A stretch of DNA of 64,000 nucleotides, taken from the NCBI RefSeq assembly GCF_026914305.1, contig NZ_CP113866.1, forward strand, positions 337,501-401,500, read 5' to 3'. Under the pieces are notes generated by a model, which saw only the letters and a list, made by a program, of their open reading frames with translations, searched no databases and had not been told where the DNA came from. The DNA is from Caldicellulosiruptor acetigenus (GTDB taxonomy: Bacteria > Bacillota > Thermoanaerobacteria > Caldicellulosiruptorales > Caldicellulosiruptoraceae). Every line of letters begins with the position of its first letter. Position 1 is the stretch's first letter. A program made the position numbers and the translations under genes. Of the stretch, positions 45,899 through 52,514 are shown piece by piece.

Positions 45899-45926
45899 GG
45901 CAGGTTCCAAGCCTGCCTGTTTTCTT
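45899..45926 (+). terminator. terminator-like hairpin
   Basis: GGCAGG / CCTGCC followed by TGTTTTCTTT, just after the stop codon. Confidence 0.75.
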
Positions 45927-45957
45927 TAAAAACATACAGTGAGAGGAGGATACAACC

Positions 45958-46458
45958 ATGAGTGTAAAGGATTTCTGGGAAAAGTGTACTGGTGAAATTA
46001 AAGGACTGAGTGAAGTTGACAGAATAGTGTACGTTGTTTTCACAGAAGATACGGAGAACGATGAACAATTTTACAAACGGTATATAAAAGCACTAAACAT
46101 GGAATTTGACGAGAATGAATGCAGGACGTTTGAAGCAAGGTTGGGACTCCACGGGTATTCGAACAGAATTGCAGACATAGTTACAGATGAAGCACTTGAA
46201 GATGATGAAAAACTTGCCGAACTGCTGTACAGCAGAGGAAGGACACATGAAACGTTGATAAAACTGCTTATATTTTATGTAGCACAGAAAATATGGAGAA
46301 AAGTACATGATACGGTTTTTGACCGTGCGAGGGAATCAGGAGGCGAAATTCTAAGACTTTTCCCGGACAGAATCTTCTATGAAGACGAGAAAAAAGCATT
46401 CCTTGACTTCTTTGCATACTTGAGAAAATACAGTCATCATCTTATGAAGGGAGAGTAA
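45958..46458 (+). CDS. unknown 166-aa protein
   Basis: This protein is not recognised. It is acidic, mostly alpha-helical by eye (KDFWEKCTGEIKGLSEVDRIVY at the start, a C-terminal KKAFLDFFAYLRKYSHHL), with no membrane segment or metal motif. AGGAGG lies 8 bases before ATG 45958. It ends five bases before the next gene, so the two are coupled. Confidence 0.6.
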   Translation: MSVKDFWEKCTGEIKGLSEVDRIVYVVFTEDTENDEQFYKRYIKALNMEFDENECRTFEARLGLHGYSNRIADIVTDEALEDDEKLAELLYSRGRTHETLIKLLIFYVAQKIWRKVHDTVFDRARESGGEILRLFPDRIFYEDEKKAFLDFFAYLRKYSHHLMKGE

Positions 46459-46463
46459 CAGAA

Positions 46464-46965
46464 ATGAGGATAAAAAAAGTACGAAATTGAAAGAATCATC
46501 AAATGTATTCCCAGCAATCACATAGAATGGAGTACTGAAGAGAAACTCTGTGTATCAGACATTCTGGACACTCTCTTATGTCGGATTGGAATGAGTTCTT
46601 TGTTTCGTATGTTTGGAATGTTTTACAAGTGTGAATACTCATCATGTGTTAAAGAGATAGTAGACAGGATAAAACGCAGCGAAGGTGGAATGAGTTTGTT
46701 CAGAAAGGCACTGCTTGACATAAAATACGATGGTGTACTTCAGGAACTGTACGAAAACCTTAGAACAGCATTCATGGATGAGTTCGCAGGTTTGATAGTT
46801 TTGAGATACCTGGGGAAAGCGGTTTTGCATGATACGGCAAAGGAACTGGGTGAAGAAATAAACCTGAAAGATGGAGCGAGCGTATACGAATTTGCAGGTC
46901 AGATAAGTGATGCACTTTTCGCAGAGGAAATACGAAAAAGAATGAAAGGAGACGAAAAACAATGA
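46464..46965 (+). pseudogene. unknown protein gene, frameshifted in an A7 run
   Basis: ATG 46464, after GGGAG, opens MRIKK and then meets a stop (codons ATG AGG ATA AAA AAA GTA CGA AAT TGA). Removing one A from the run of seven A at 46473-46479 joins it to a frame that stays open to 46965, giving ~166 aa (KYEIERIIKCIPSNHIEW ...). The intact part includes FRMFGMFYKCEYSSCVKEIVDRI. It overlaps the next gene by 4 bp. A sequencing error or transcriptional slippage could restore it. Function unknown. Confidence 0.6.
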
Positions 46966-47348
46966 TCCCACCTGATTGCAAACTTATAATCGGTCTTCCA
47001 GAGACAATCCAGGAAGACACAATAATCATATACCATGACGAAAAATACGATGGATATGACAGAGAAGAAAACGATGACAAAGTGCATGTGTTTGAACAGT
47101 ATCTTTGGCCAGAAAAAATAAGAATATTTTTCACCACTCTCAATTTGAACGACCTGACACTTGTACAAAAACTGAGAGACAGAGTACAACAGTATATTCA
47201 AAACAAAACACAGCTTGACATTATTGTTGTGCCGGTAACAGATTTTTCAATTAGAGAAGCAGACATTGTAACCATTTCCCCTGCTGTCGTCTTCCGTGAA
47301 AGTGGGAAGCGAAAAGTGAATTTTTACTTTTCCATTCTTCAACTGTGA
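46962..47348 (+). CDS. unknown 128-aa protein
   Basis: This protein is not recognised. It is a small alpha/beta protein starting MIPPDCKLIIGLPETIQEDT, with a strand-rich C-terminal half (LDIIVVPVTDFSIREADIVTISPAVVF). It overlaps the preceding gene by 4 bp (ATGA), with AAAGGAG ahead of the start. It is the last gene before a GTGGTATAAT promoter. Confidence 0.55.
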   Translation: MIPPDCKLIIGLPETIQEDTIIIYHDEKYDGYDREENDDKVHVFEQYLWPEKIRIFFTTLNLNDLTLVQKLRDRVQQYIQNKTQLDIIVVPVTDFSIREADIVTISPAVVFRESGKRKVNFYFSILQL

Positions 47349-47400
47349 CACCATTCGTTGCAAAAGTAAAGTAAAAATTATGGTACCAAAATTAAAAAAC

Positions 47401-47410
47401 GTGGTATAAT
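47401..47410 (+). promoter_or_regulatory. extended -10 promoter, GTGGTATAAT family
   Basis: Consensus GTGGTATAAT (hexamer 47405-47410) after AATTAAAAAAC. A transcript from here begins just upstream of the structured leader at 47436. Confidence 0.7.
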
Positions 47411-47435
47411 AAATAACAGAAGGCGCAAACAAGGT

Positions 47436-47515
47436 CTCTTCCACTCCCCGGGAAAATGCAAACTCCCCTTGCATGGAAGTTAGCCAATCAAAGTAAGCAA
47501 GGGGGAGTGGAAGAG
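47436..47515 (+). promoter_or_regulatory. structured leader with AGTTWGC pair, sequestered ribosome site
   Basis: AGTTAGC (47478-47484), seven bases, AGTAAGC (47492-47498). The following GGGGGAGTGGAAGAG, just before ATG 47516, can pair perfectly over 14 bp with CTCTTCCACTCCCC (47436-47449) or over 10 bp with CTCCCCTTGC (47463-47472). The two folds compete for the same Shine-Dalgarno strand. Confidence 0.75.
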
Positions 47516-47845
47516 ATGGAAGAAAAGTCACCATACGTACCAACCAGAGTAATAATAGACGGAATTAAATGCAAAATTGAGTGGAAAGACCATGCACTTT
47601 CACGCTGCGCCAGAAGAAAAGTACCGGAATATAAAATCAAGCAATTGTTAGAAATATCACCCGAAATTCTTGATTATCCAACTGAGACAGAGATCATTAT
47701 TCAGGCAAAATGGTTTGCCCCAGTAATCATAGTTAAATGCAACGGAACAGATATCGAAATACATATTAAAACAGTGATTGACAAGTCCAATGTAACACCC
47801 AAAAAAGAAACAGACATAATAATCGACAAAAGATTTTTTGAGTAA
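47516..47845 (+). CDS. small DUF4258-like protein
   Basis: This 109-aa protein has a central CKIEWKDHALSRCARRKVPE that resembles DUF4258-type small proteins (compare 27022-27276, RHAIKRYQERV) and a C-terminal strand-rich part (PVIIVKCNGTDIEIHIKTVID). No partner antitoxin is evident. Translation should depend on opening of the leader hairpin. Confidence 0.5.
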   Translation: MEEKSPYVPTRVIIDGIKCKIEWKDHALSRCARRKVPEYKIKQLLEISPEILDYPTETEIIIQAKWFAPVIIVKCNGTDIEIHIKTVIDKSNVTPKKETDIIIDKRFFE

Positions 47846-47866
47846 AAAAGTGAATAAATGGAGAGT

Positions 47867-47940
47867 AAAAAGGCAAACAGGGTGGAGGCAAAGGCTGTGG
47901 GAAGACAGCCCGGTTGTCGCTTTCCACCCTTTTGCCTTTA
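47867..47940 (+). ncRNA. compact structured RNA element between genes
   Basis: Nested helices AAAGGCA/TGCCTTT (47869-47875 with 47933-47939), GGGTGGA/TCCACCC (47880-47886 with 47923-47929) and GGCTGT/ACAGCC (47893-47898 with 47905-47910) are visible. A short T tract follows weakly. More elaborate than the other intergenic hairpins; could be a terminator or a regulatory element of the next gene. Confidence 0.5.
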
Positions 47941-47970
47941 ATAAGACCTTATGAAAGGGGTAGATAGAAA

Positions 47971-48513
47971 ATGGCAACAGTCAAGTTTGCAGAAGGTTTA
48001 AAAGAAGACAGAGAAGTGTTAGAATTTGTAGAAAGACAGATAGCTGAATACAATTTAGACAACGAAACATTCGAAGAAGAAGAGCCGATGTTTGCATTTA
48101 CAAGCGAAGAAGAAGACCTTGCAACAAGAGTGATAAGACGAAAAGATAAGACATACGTCATTGAGTGGTACACAAGAATCAGCGAATACTTCAAAGACAA
48201 CGAACCAAGAGAGTTCAAAGAATATACCCTTCCAAACGGCAGAAAAGTCAAAGTTTGCTTCGCACCATACTTCCCGCCAGAAGATCTGTTAGAAGACGCC
48301 GAAGAAGACGAATACCCACCAAAAGACAAAGTGCTCAAGTTTGTATTAGAGTGCCTTGTGAATGATGACACACCGATAGGCGAAGAAGCAGCATACTACG
48401 ATGTAGAAAAAGACAAAATCACAGCAATTTTCAAGAGACTCTCAAAAGACGAATACGAAATAGAAGAATACTACCGCTGCAATGCAGTGATAGACAAGAG
48501 AGAGTTTGAGTAA
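47971..48513 (+). CDS. unknown acidic 180-aa protein
   Basis: This very acidic protein (stretches such as EEEEPMFAFTSEEEDLA and EDAEEDEYPPKDK) is not recognised. No membrane segment. GAAAGGGG lies ahead of ATG 47971. High acidity is common in DNA-mimic anti-restriction proteins on mobile elements, but I see no specific family match, so this remains a possibility only. Confidence 0.6.
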   Translation: MATVKFAEGLKEDREVLEFVERQIAEYNLDNETFEEEEPMFAFTSEEEDLATRVIRRKDKTYVIEWYTRISEYFKDNEPREFKEYTLPNGRKVKVCFAPYFPPEDLLEDAEEDEYPPKDKVLKFVLECLVNDDTPIGEEAAYYDVEKDKITAIFKRLSKDEYEIEEYYRCNAVIDKREFE

Positions 48514-48520
48514 ACCACTG

Positions 48521-48586
48521 GGCAGGTCCAAAGCCTGCCTGTTTTCATACAGGCTACTGGGTGGGGAACTATTCCCTGCCCAGTAG
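48521..48586 (+). terminator. two consecutive hairpins before 48618 gene
   Basis: GGCAGG/CCTGCC with a TGTTTTC tail (48521-48546), then CTACTGGG/CCCAGTAG (48554-48586) enclosing GGGGAA/TTCCC. Confidence 0.7.
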
Positions 48587-48617
48587 CAATTAGAATCCAA
48601 AAGGGAGATGATTTTTC

Positions 48618-48836
48618 TTGGATGAGCTGCAAAGAAGACGATGTCTGAAATGTGATTACCTGAACAATGATATCCCGATCAACAAAAAGAAACCAAACTG
48701 CAAAAACTTTCTAGACTGCGAAGTGTACAATGTTACGATTAAATTAAAGATGCGAATTCAATATCTGCGTGGCGAAATAGGTCCTATGTTTATATGTGCT
48801 AAAGATAGCTGTACAGTGGAGAATTTTAAATTTTAA
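48618..48836 (+). CDS. small Cys-rich protein
   Basis: This 72-aa protein has C-x2-C (CLKC), then CKNFLDC and a C-terminal CAKDSC, giving six cysteines, a probable zinc-binding or Fe-S module. The start TTG 48618 is ten bases after AAAAGGGAGATG. Function unknown. It is followed by a ~0.7-kb non-coding structured region. Confidence 0.5.
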   Translation: MDELQRRRCLKCDYLNNDIPINKKKPNCKNFLDCEVYNVTIKLKMRIQYLRGEIGPMFICAKDSCTVENFKF

Positions 48837-48897
48837 CATTTTGTTTGCAAAACCACTGTCATGTTCAAAAGACCTGAAAACACAACATTTTGAGATA

Positions 48898-49545
48898 CCC
48901 GGAAGTTCTGTCCGGGCTTTTCGTGCAGCCATCCCCTGCCAGAAGGTTCAGAACTCCCCGTTCAGGACAGTTCTACAAGAAAGGCCAACATTTGTTCGCT
49001 ATTTAAAAGCAAAGCACATGAAAAGCAGGTCTTTGCAAATGTAGTCTGGGGCAGGTCAGCTCAAAAGCCCGGACAGGAAACAGCACATGGGCAAAAACAC
49101 AGTAAAATCAAGGATTTTGGGTAACTGCAAATTCGCAAAATGAATAAAGGCTTAAAAATCGCATTGCAAATGTGCAGGTAATATAAAAAATTACCTTTCA
49201 TGCAAAAATCGTTCAATGTAGGGAAAAAGCAAACGGTTTCATGGGGTATTTTTGGGGGTGTATATGCTGAACTTCCAACTTCAATTTCAAGACCTGGGTG
49301 TTCCCCGGAAACCTTGAAAATACTAAGTTTCAAGCTCATAAAAATGCCGATCTGGGCTTTGGAATCAGCCGAAACAGCAACAGACGACAAACAGCGACGG
49401 AGTTTTCAAAGGGGAAAACCGACAATAGCGAACAAATGTTAGCTTAAAGTTAGAAGGCAATCACAAGGCAGGTTTTAGACTTTTGCAGCGTTGGGCAGCA
49501 GAAAAGCCAGCTAAAAAGCCCGGACTGGTATTCCTGCCCGGTAGA
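48898..49545 (+). ncRNA. candidate large structured RNA (~650 nt)
   Basis: No gene is credible here, yet the sequence is rich in complementary segments. AACATTTGTTCGCTATT (48987-49003) is perfectly complementary over 17 bp to 49424-49440. GTCCGGGCTTTT (48910-48921) is perfectly complementary over 12 bp to 49514-49525, closing the whole domain. The same 5' segment (48908-48921) is also complementary over 14 bp to 49063-49076. Local hairpins include GGTAAT/ATTACC (about 49180-49196) and AGAACT/AGTTCT (about 48950). Size and design recall the large ornate RNAs ROOL and GOLLD of mobile elements. Strand is chosen from neighbouring genes. Confidence 0.6.
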
Positions 49546-49572
49546 AAAAAGCTGTTGCAAACAAAAGTTTTT

Positions 49573-49582
49573 GTGGTATAAT
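49573..49582 (+). promoter_or_regulatory. extended -10 promoter, GTGGTATAAT family
   Basis: GTGGTATAAT (hexamer 49577-49582) after AAAAGTTTTT. It starts a series of seven leader-plus-gene units that reaches 53107. Confidence 0.7.
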
Positions 49583-49606
49583 AAAATCAGGAAGTGAATA
49601 TCGAAA

Positions 49607-49672
49607 AGTTTGCCAATGAAAGTTAGCCCTGAGCTGGGAAGCGGAAGCTTCCTTCTCAGGGCTTTTCGTTTT
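49607..49672 (+). promoter_or_regulatory. AGTTWGC pair running into a terminator
   Basis: AGTTTGC (49607-49613), seven bases, AGTTAGC (49621-49627). The second copy begins a stem AGCCCTGAG / CTCAGGGCT (49625-49663) followed by TTTCGTTTTT. Same design as at 27411. It lies 25 bp downstream of a promoter, so attenuation of the whole series is plausible. Confidence 0.8.
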
Positions 49673-49676
49673 TATT

Positions 49677-49726
49677 ACCCCCGCAATTGGCTGTTTGCCA
49701 AAAATAGTTTGCAGGGGGTATTGGAT
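49677..49726 (+). promoter_or_regulatory. structured leader with AGTTWGC pair
   Basis: TGTTTGC (49692-49698), seven bases, AGTTTGC (49706-49712), then AGGGGG and the start codon at 49727. ACCCCCGCAA (49677-49686) can pair with TTGC and GGGGGT around the ribosome site, with one bulged A. Confidence 0.75.
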
Positions 49727-49912
49727 ATGAACCTGATCCAAAAATTTTGTTCCGAAGTTTGTCCGTATGGTGGTTCTGAAAAATACCCGGGTTGCAAAGT
49801 TTTAAAAATGTTGAATAACGATGAGCGCTGTCCGGCATGGCTGCTTGCAAAGTATCTCAGACAAAAAGTCAACAAAGAACTGGACACAGGAGAAGAAAAA
49901 GAAGACCGGTAA
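49727..49912 (+). CDS. small Cys-containing protein
   Basis: This 61-aa protein has C-x3-C (CSEVC), a further CKVL and RCPAW, so four cysteines may bind a metal; the tail is highly charged. ATG 49727 is eight bases after AGGGGG. Function unknown. It is the first gene of the leader-separated series, and its stop codon abuts the next hairpin. Confidence 0.5.
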   Translation: MNLIQKFCSEVCPYGGSEKYPGCKVLKMLNNDERCPAWLLAKYLRQKVNKELDTGEEKEDR

Positions 49913-49913
49913 G

Positions 49914-49980
49914 CAGGGAAAGGGAATCTCCTTTCCCATGGCAGTTTGCCAGAAATAGTTTGCAGGGAGGTTGGAAAAAA
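49914..49980 (+). promoter_or_regulatory. structured leader with AGTTWGC pair
   Basis: The hairpin GGGAAAGG/CCTTTCCC (about 49916-49937) is followed by AGTTTGC (49943-49949), seven bases, AGTTTGC (49957-49963) and AGGGAGG before ATG 49981. Confidence 0.72.
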
Positions 49981-50505
49981 ATGAAGTTATCCTGCGGTGG
50001 TATACTGGTAAGTCCCGAAAACTTCAAGTCCATCAGAGTAATAAGAGACCAGAAGACTGATATGGACAACGTGGATGTTTGCACATTCAACGGTATCATG
50101 AGAATTTTCAGCATATACAACCAGAGAACTGATTTGAAAAGCTCACCGGCAGCAAGGTTCGTAGAATTGTTGCTACAAAAACTAAGAATACAGGTATTTA
50201 GAAGTTACAAACCTTTGGAAGACTACGATCTGGGTAAAGCGTTGTTTGTGCAAACAACATATTCTGATGATGATATCTACTGGGTCAATGCAAAGTATAT
50301 CAGACAGGTAAGGATAGACAGCAAAAAAACAACATTTGGAGAAGAATATACAGTATTTATTGAAAACAGTCTTTCTGAAGAGTACCCTGTAATTCACACA
50401 CTCGACAGGACAGTAGCAGAAAACTATGTCAACATGCTTCTTAAAATCCTGCAGGAAAGCGTAATAGAAGTTGAAAAGCTGATAAGAGACTTTGTATGCT
50501 GGTAA
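49981..50505 (+). CDS. unknown protein with two related beta modules
   Basis: This 174-aa protein is not recognised by family. It appears to contain two copies of one module: SPENFKSIRVIRDQKTD ... ARFVELLLQKLRIQ and VNAKYIRQVRIDSKKTT ... AENYVNMLLKILQE. Each has an initial I-R-x-(I/V) strand and a closing amphipathic helix. A single copy forms the protein at 44356. ATG 49981 is 10 nt from AGGGAGG. Confidence 0.55.
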   Translation: MKLSCGGILVSPENFKSIRVIRDQKTDMDNVDVCTFNGIMRIFSIYNQRTDLKSSPAARFVELLLQKLRIQVFRSYKPLEDYDLGKALFVQTTYSDDDIYWVNAKYIRQVRIDSKKTTFGEEYTVFIENSLSEEYPVIHTLDRTVAENYVNMLLKILQESVIEVEKLIRDFVCW

Positions 50506-50513
50506 AAAGTTGT

Positions 50514-50573
50514 GCAAGGGAGTTTCCCTTGCTCTGGAAGTTAGCAAATCAAGGTTTGCAGGGGTGATGAGTA
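50514..50573 (+). promoter_or_regulatory. structured leader with AGTTWGC pair
   Basis: GCAAGGG (50514-50520) pairs with CCCTTGC (50526-50532). The latter can instead pair with GCAGGGG (50558-50564), which contains the Shine-Dalgarno sequence. Between them lie AGTTAGC (50539-50545), seven bases, GGTTTGC (50553-50559). Confidence 0.78.
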
Positions 50574-51059
50574 ATGGATAATCTCATCTACAAAATTCCT
50601 GTGCCAGAAGAAAAGGCAAAAAAAGAGTTACAAAAGTTTTTAGAGTACTTTGAACAGGAAGAAGGCGTAAACTGCCTGCAGTTTTTCAAATCAGAAGACA
50701 TTATCTACGACATTGCCTACTGGGCAAGGGTAACAAACGATAACTGGCCGCTTGGTGGGACAGTGTGGTCGTACGAACCATGGGAACACTGCCAGAAAAC
50801 GTATCTCATACACACAGATGGTACAATAGAAGAAGTAGACGGTTTTGAGTTTTTCGAACTGCAAATCTGGAAAGTTTTCGAAAAGTACCCGCACAAACTT
50901 CTAACGACAGGATATATCGTTATCGTAGAGATCCACGGAGATGTAGCAACAATCTGCTACACAGAAAACACCACAGCAGTCCAGAACAAGATACTCAGGA
51001 TAATCAGGGAAAAACAAGAAATCAGGCAAAAAATTCAAAAGCTACTGGCAGGGTTATAA
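50574..51059 (+). CDS. unknown 161-aa protein
   Basis: This acidic protein is not recognised. It has tryptophan-rich segments (AYWARVTNDNWPLGGTVWSYEPW), a central strand region and a basic C-terminal helix (RIIREKQEIRQKIQKLLAGL). Start ATG 50574 after AGGGGTGATG. The stop codon lies in the loop of the next hairpin. Confidence 0.55.
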   Translation: MDNLIYKIPVPEEKAKKELQKFLEYFEQEEGVNCLQFFKSEDIIYDIAYWARVTNDNWPLGGTVWSYEPWEHCQKTYLIHTDGTIEEVDGFEFFELQIWKVFEKYPHKLLTTGYIVIVEIHGDVATICYTENTTAVQNKILRIIREKQEIRQKIQKLLAGL

Positions 51060-51114
51060 GCTCTGCCAGTAGCTTGGAAGTTTGCAAAAATAAAGTTTGC
51101 AGGGGGAGATAAGT
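51042..51114 (+). promoter_or_regulatory. structured leader with AGTTWGC pair
   Basis: CTACTGGCAG (51042-51051) pairs with CTGCCAGTAG (51063-51072), with the upstream stop codon in the loop. CTCTGC (51061-51066) can alternatively pair with GCAGGG (51099-51104) at the ribosome site. AGTTTGC (51079-51085), eight bases, AGTTTGC (51094-51100). Confidence 0.78.
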
Positions 51115-51684
51115 GTGATTAATAACTATGTTGGCAAACTGATAGTATACACCGGAAGTATGTTCAGCGGGAAAACGACGCAACTTCTGGAAACCCTGAG
51201 AAGGTTCCAGATAGCGGGATATTCAACTATGCTGTTCAAACCATCAATAGATACACGGTACAGTATTTCGGAAGTTGTTAACCATCCCAAAAACTACAGA
51301 TTTTCTGCTGTCAGTATCGAATATATAGAAGACATAGAACGATATGCTGAAAGTGTCCAGGTTATTGGTATAGACGAGTTCCAGTTTATCAAATCAATAT
51401 TTGGTCCTCTGAAAACAATCGACAAATTGCTTCTCAGGGATAAAACAATAATTATTGCAGGACTGGACATTGACTTTAAGGGAAGACCATTCGAAAGTAT
51501 GAAAGAAGTACTGCCTGTTGCGGATTATGTGTACAAGCTGCATGCAATATGTGTTAAGTGCGGACAGGACGCATGGATCTCTCACCGTACAACAGACGAA
51601 GGGGAGAGAATCGTAATAGGCGCAGAAGAAAAGTATCAACCTTTGTGCAGAAGGTGCTTCTACAGAGTCACTCAGGGGAAGTAA
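51115..51684 (+). CDS. tdk: thymidine kinase (type II)
   Basis: This 189-aa enzyme phosphorylates thymidine to dTMP. The P-loop is GSMFSGKTTQLL near residue 15, the Walker B-like VIGIDEFQFI near 85, the lasso region GLDIDFKGRPFESM, and a zinc site from CVKC plus CRRC at the C terminus. Start GTG 51115 behind AGGGGGAG. A nucleotide-salvage gene on an ICE suggests a phage-like need for dNTPs during its own replication. Confidence 0.93.
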   Translation: MINNYVGKLIVYTGSMFSGKTTQLLETLRRFQIAGYSTMLFKPSIDTRYSISEVVNHPKNYRFSAVSIEYIEDIERYAESVQVIGIDEFQFIKSIFGPLKTIDKLLLRDKTIIIAGLDIDFKGRPFESMKEVLPVADYVYKLHAICVKCGQDAWISHRTTDEGERIVIGAEEKYQPLCRRCFYRVTQGK

Positions 51685-51748
51685 AATCTTCCCTCTCCCT
51701 TTTTGGAAGTTAGCCAAACAAAGTTAGCTGGAAGGGAGAGGGTTTGTC
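51674..51748 (+). promoter_or_regulatory. structured leader with AGTTWGC pair
   Basis: AGGGGAAG (51674-51681) pairs with CTTCCCT (51688-51694) around the tdk stop codon. CCCTCTCCCTT (51691-51701) pairs perfectly over 11 bp with AAGGGAGAGGG (51732-51742), covering the ribosome site. AGTTAGC (51708-51714), seven bases, AGTTAGC (51722-51728). Confidence 0.82.
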
Positions 51749-52183
51749 ATGTCCGAGTTGGCGAGGGAAATTGCAAGGGAAATCAAAGAAGTAAAAGATG
51801 CTTTTCTGGACACGCTGCAGGAACTGTTCAACCCAAAGTACCCTGTTCAAAAACTTGGCTGGAAGCAGGTATGGAAAACAGTTAACAGCAAACTACCGGA
51901 CGATAACTCTTACAGAAACAGGTATGGCAAAGGAAAACCGTATCCGGATAAAGACGTCATCAAACTGATAGAAGCAAGATTTGACGGTAAAACACTGGAA
52001 CTTGCAAGGCACAGGGTACTGTTTAGCATTGTCAGAACACCCGATGGCTTTGTGGAATGCTACAAGCTTTTCCAGCAGTTTGAACGTACACCGGCAAAAG
52101 AAGCAATAGAAGCAATAGAAAGAGCACTCGATACAGATCTGGGCAGTATCAACGATATGTTTGTAAAGATGTATGCTTATTAA
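51749..52183 (+). CDS. unknown 144-aa protein
   Basis: This alpha-helical protein starts SELAREIAREIKEVKDAFLD and ends TDLGSINDMFVKMYAY; not recognised. A central segment PDDNSYRNRYGKGKPYPDKDV is polar and basic. ATG 51749 lies just after the GGGAGAGGG strand that the leader hairpin would hide. Confidence 0.55.
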   Translation: MSELAREIAREIKEVKDAFLDTLQELFNPKYPVQKLGWKQVWKTVNSKLPDDNSYRNRYGKGKPYPDKDVIKLIEARFDGKTLELARHRVLFSIVRTPDGFVECYKLFQQFERTPAKEAIEAIERALDTDLGSINDMFVKMYAY

Positions 52184-52185
52184 GA

Positions 52186-52250
52186 AGGCAGGGGAGTAAA
52201 CCCTGCCTGTGGTGGTTTGCCAAAAACTGTTTGCAGAAAGGGGGATTAAT
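52186..52250 (+). promoter_or_regulatory. structured leader with AGTTWGC pair
   Basis: AGGCAGGG (52186-52193) pairs with CCCTGCCT (52201-52208). It is followed by GGTTTGC (52214-52220), seven bases, TGTTTGC (52228-52234) and AAAGGGGG before the TTG start. Confidence 0.75.
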
Positions 52251-52514
52251 TTGAGCATCACGCAAAAAGAAGTAGAAACATTTTTAGAAGAGTATAGAAA
52301 GTACCTGTTATCTCAGGTTGAGGAAATTAAGGATATCCTGCAAACCCTGCCAGTAGACGCAGTAGAAAGAGCATTCTCATATAAAGATGCTGCTAAGATT
52401 GCCGAGAAACTCAAATATTATCACAGTATGTATCAAATTGGTCTACATGCTTTAGAAGAAGTTTTTGGTAAAAACAAAATTAGCTTTTCCATAAGGGGAG
52501 TTAACGTGGTATAA
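52251..52514 (+). CDS. unknown 87-aa helical protein
   Basis: This protein is entirely alpha-helical by eye (QKEVETFLEEYRKYLLSQVEEI, RAFSYKDAAKIAEKLKYYHSM), not recognised. TTG 52251 is proposed because GGGGG is 6-10 bases upstream and no ATG fits. Its last codons overlap the next GTGGTATAAT promoter. Confidence 0.5.
   Translation: MSITQKEVETFLEEYRKYLLSQVEEIKDILQTLPVDAVERAFSYKDAAKIAEKLKYYHSMYQIGLHALEEVFGKNKISFSIRGVNVV

Noticed and set aside
47867-47940. Similarity to the c-di-GMP-I (GEMM) riboswitch because of GGCAAAC and GGCAAAG words
   Set aside because: The GEMM P1 hairpin with GNRA loop between those words and the second helix with the tetraloop receptor are missing; the observed nested helices do not match the GEMM fold.
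48796-49442. Short frames of 76-109 codons on both strands in the non-coding region
   Set aside because: No ribosome sites, low-complexity or antisense-like translations, and the strong long-range complementarity supports structured RNA.
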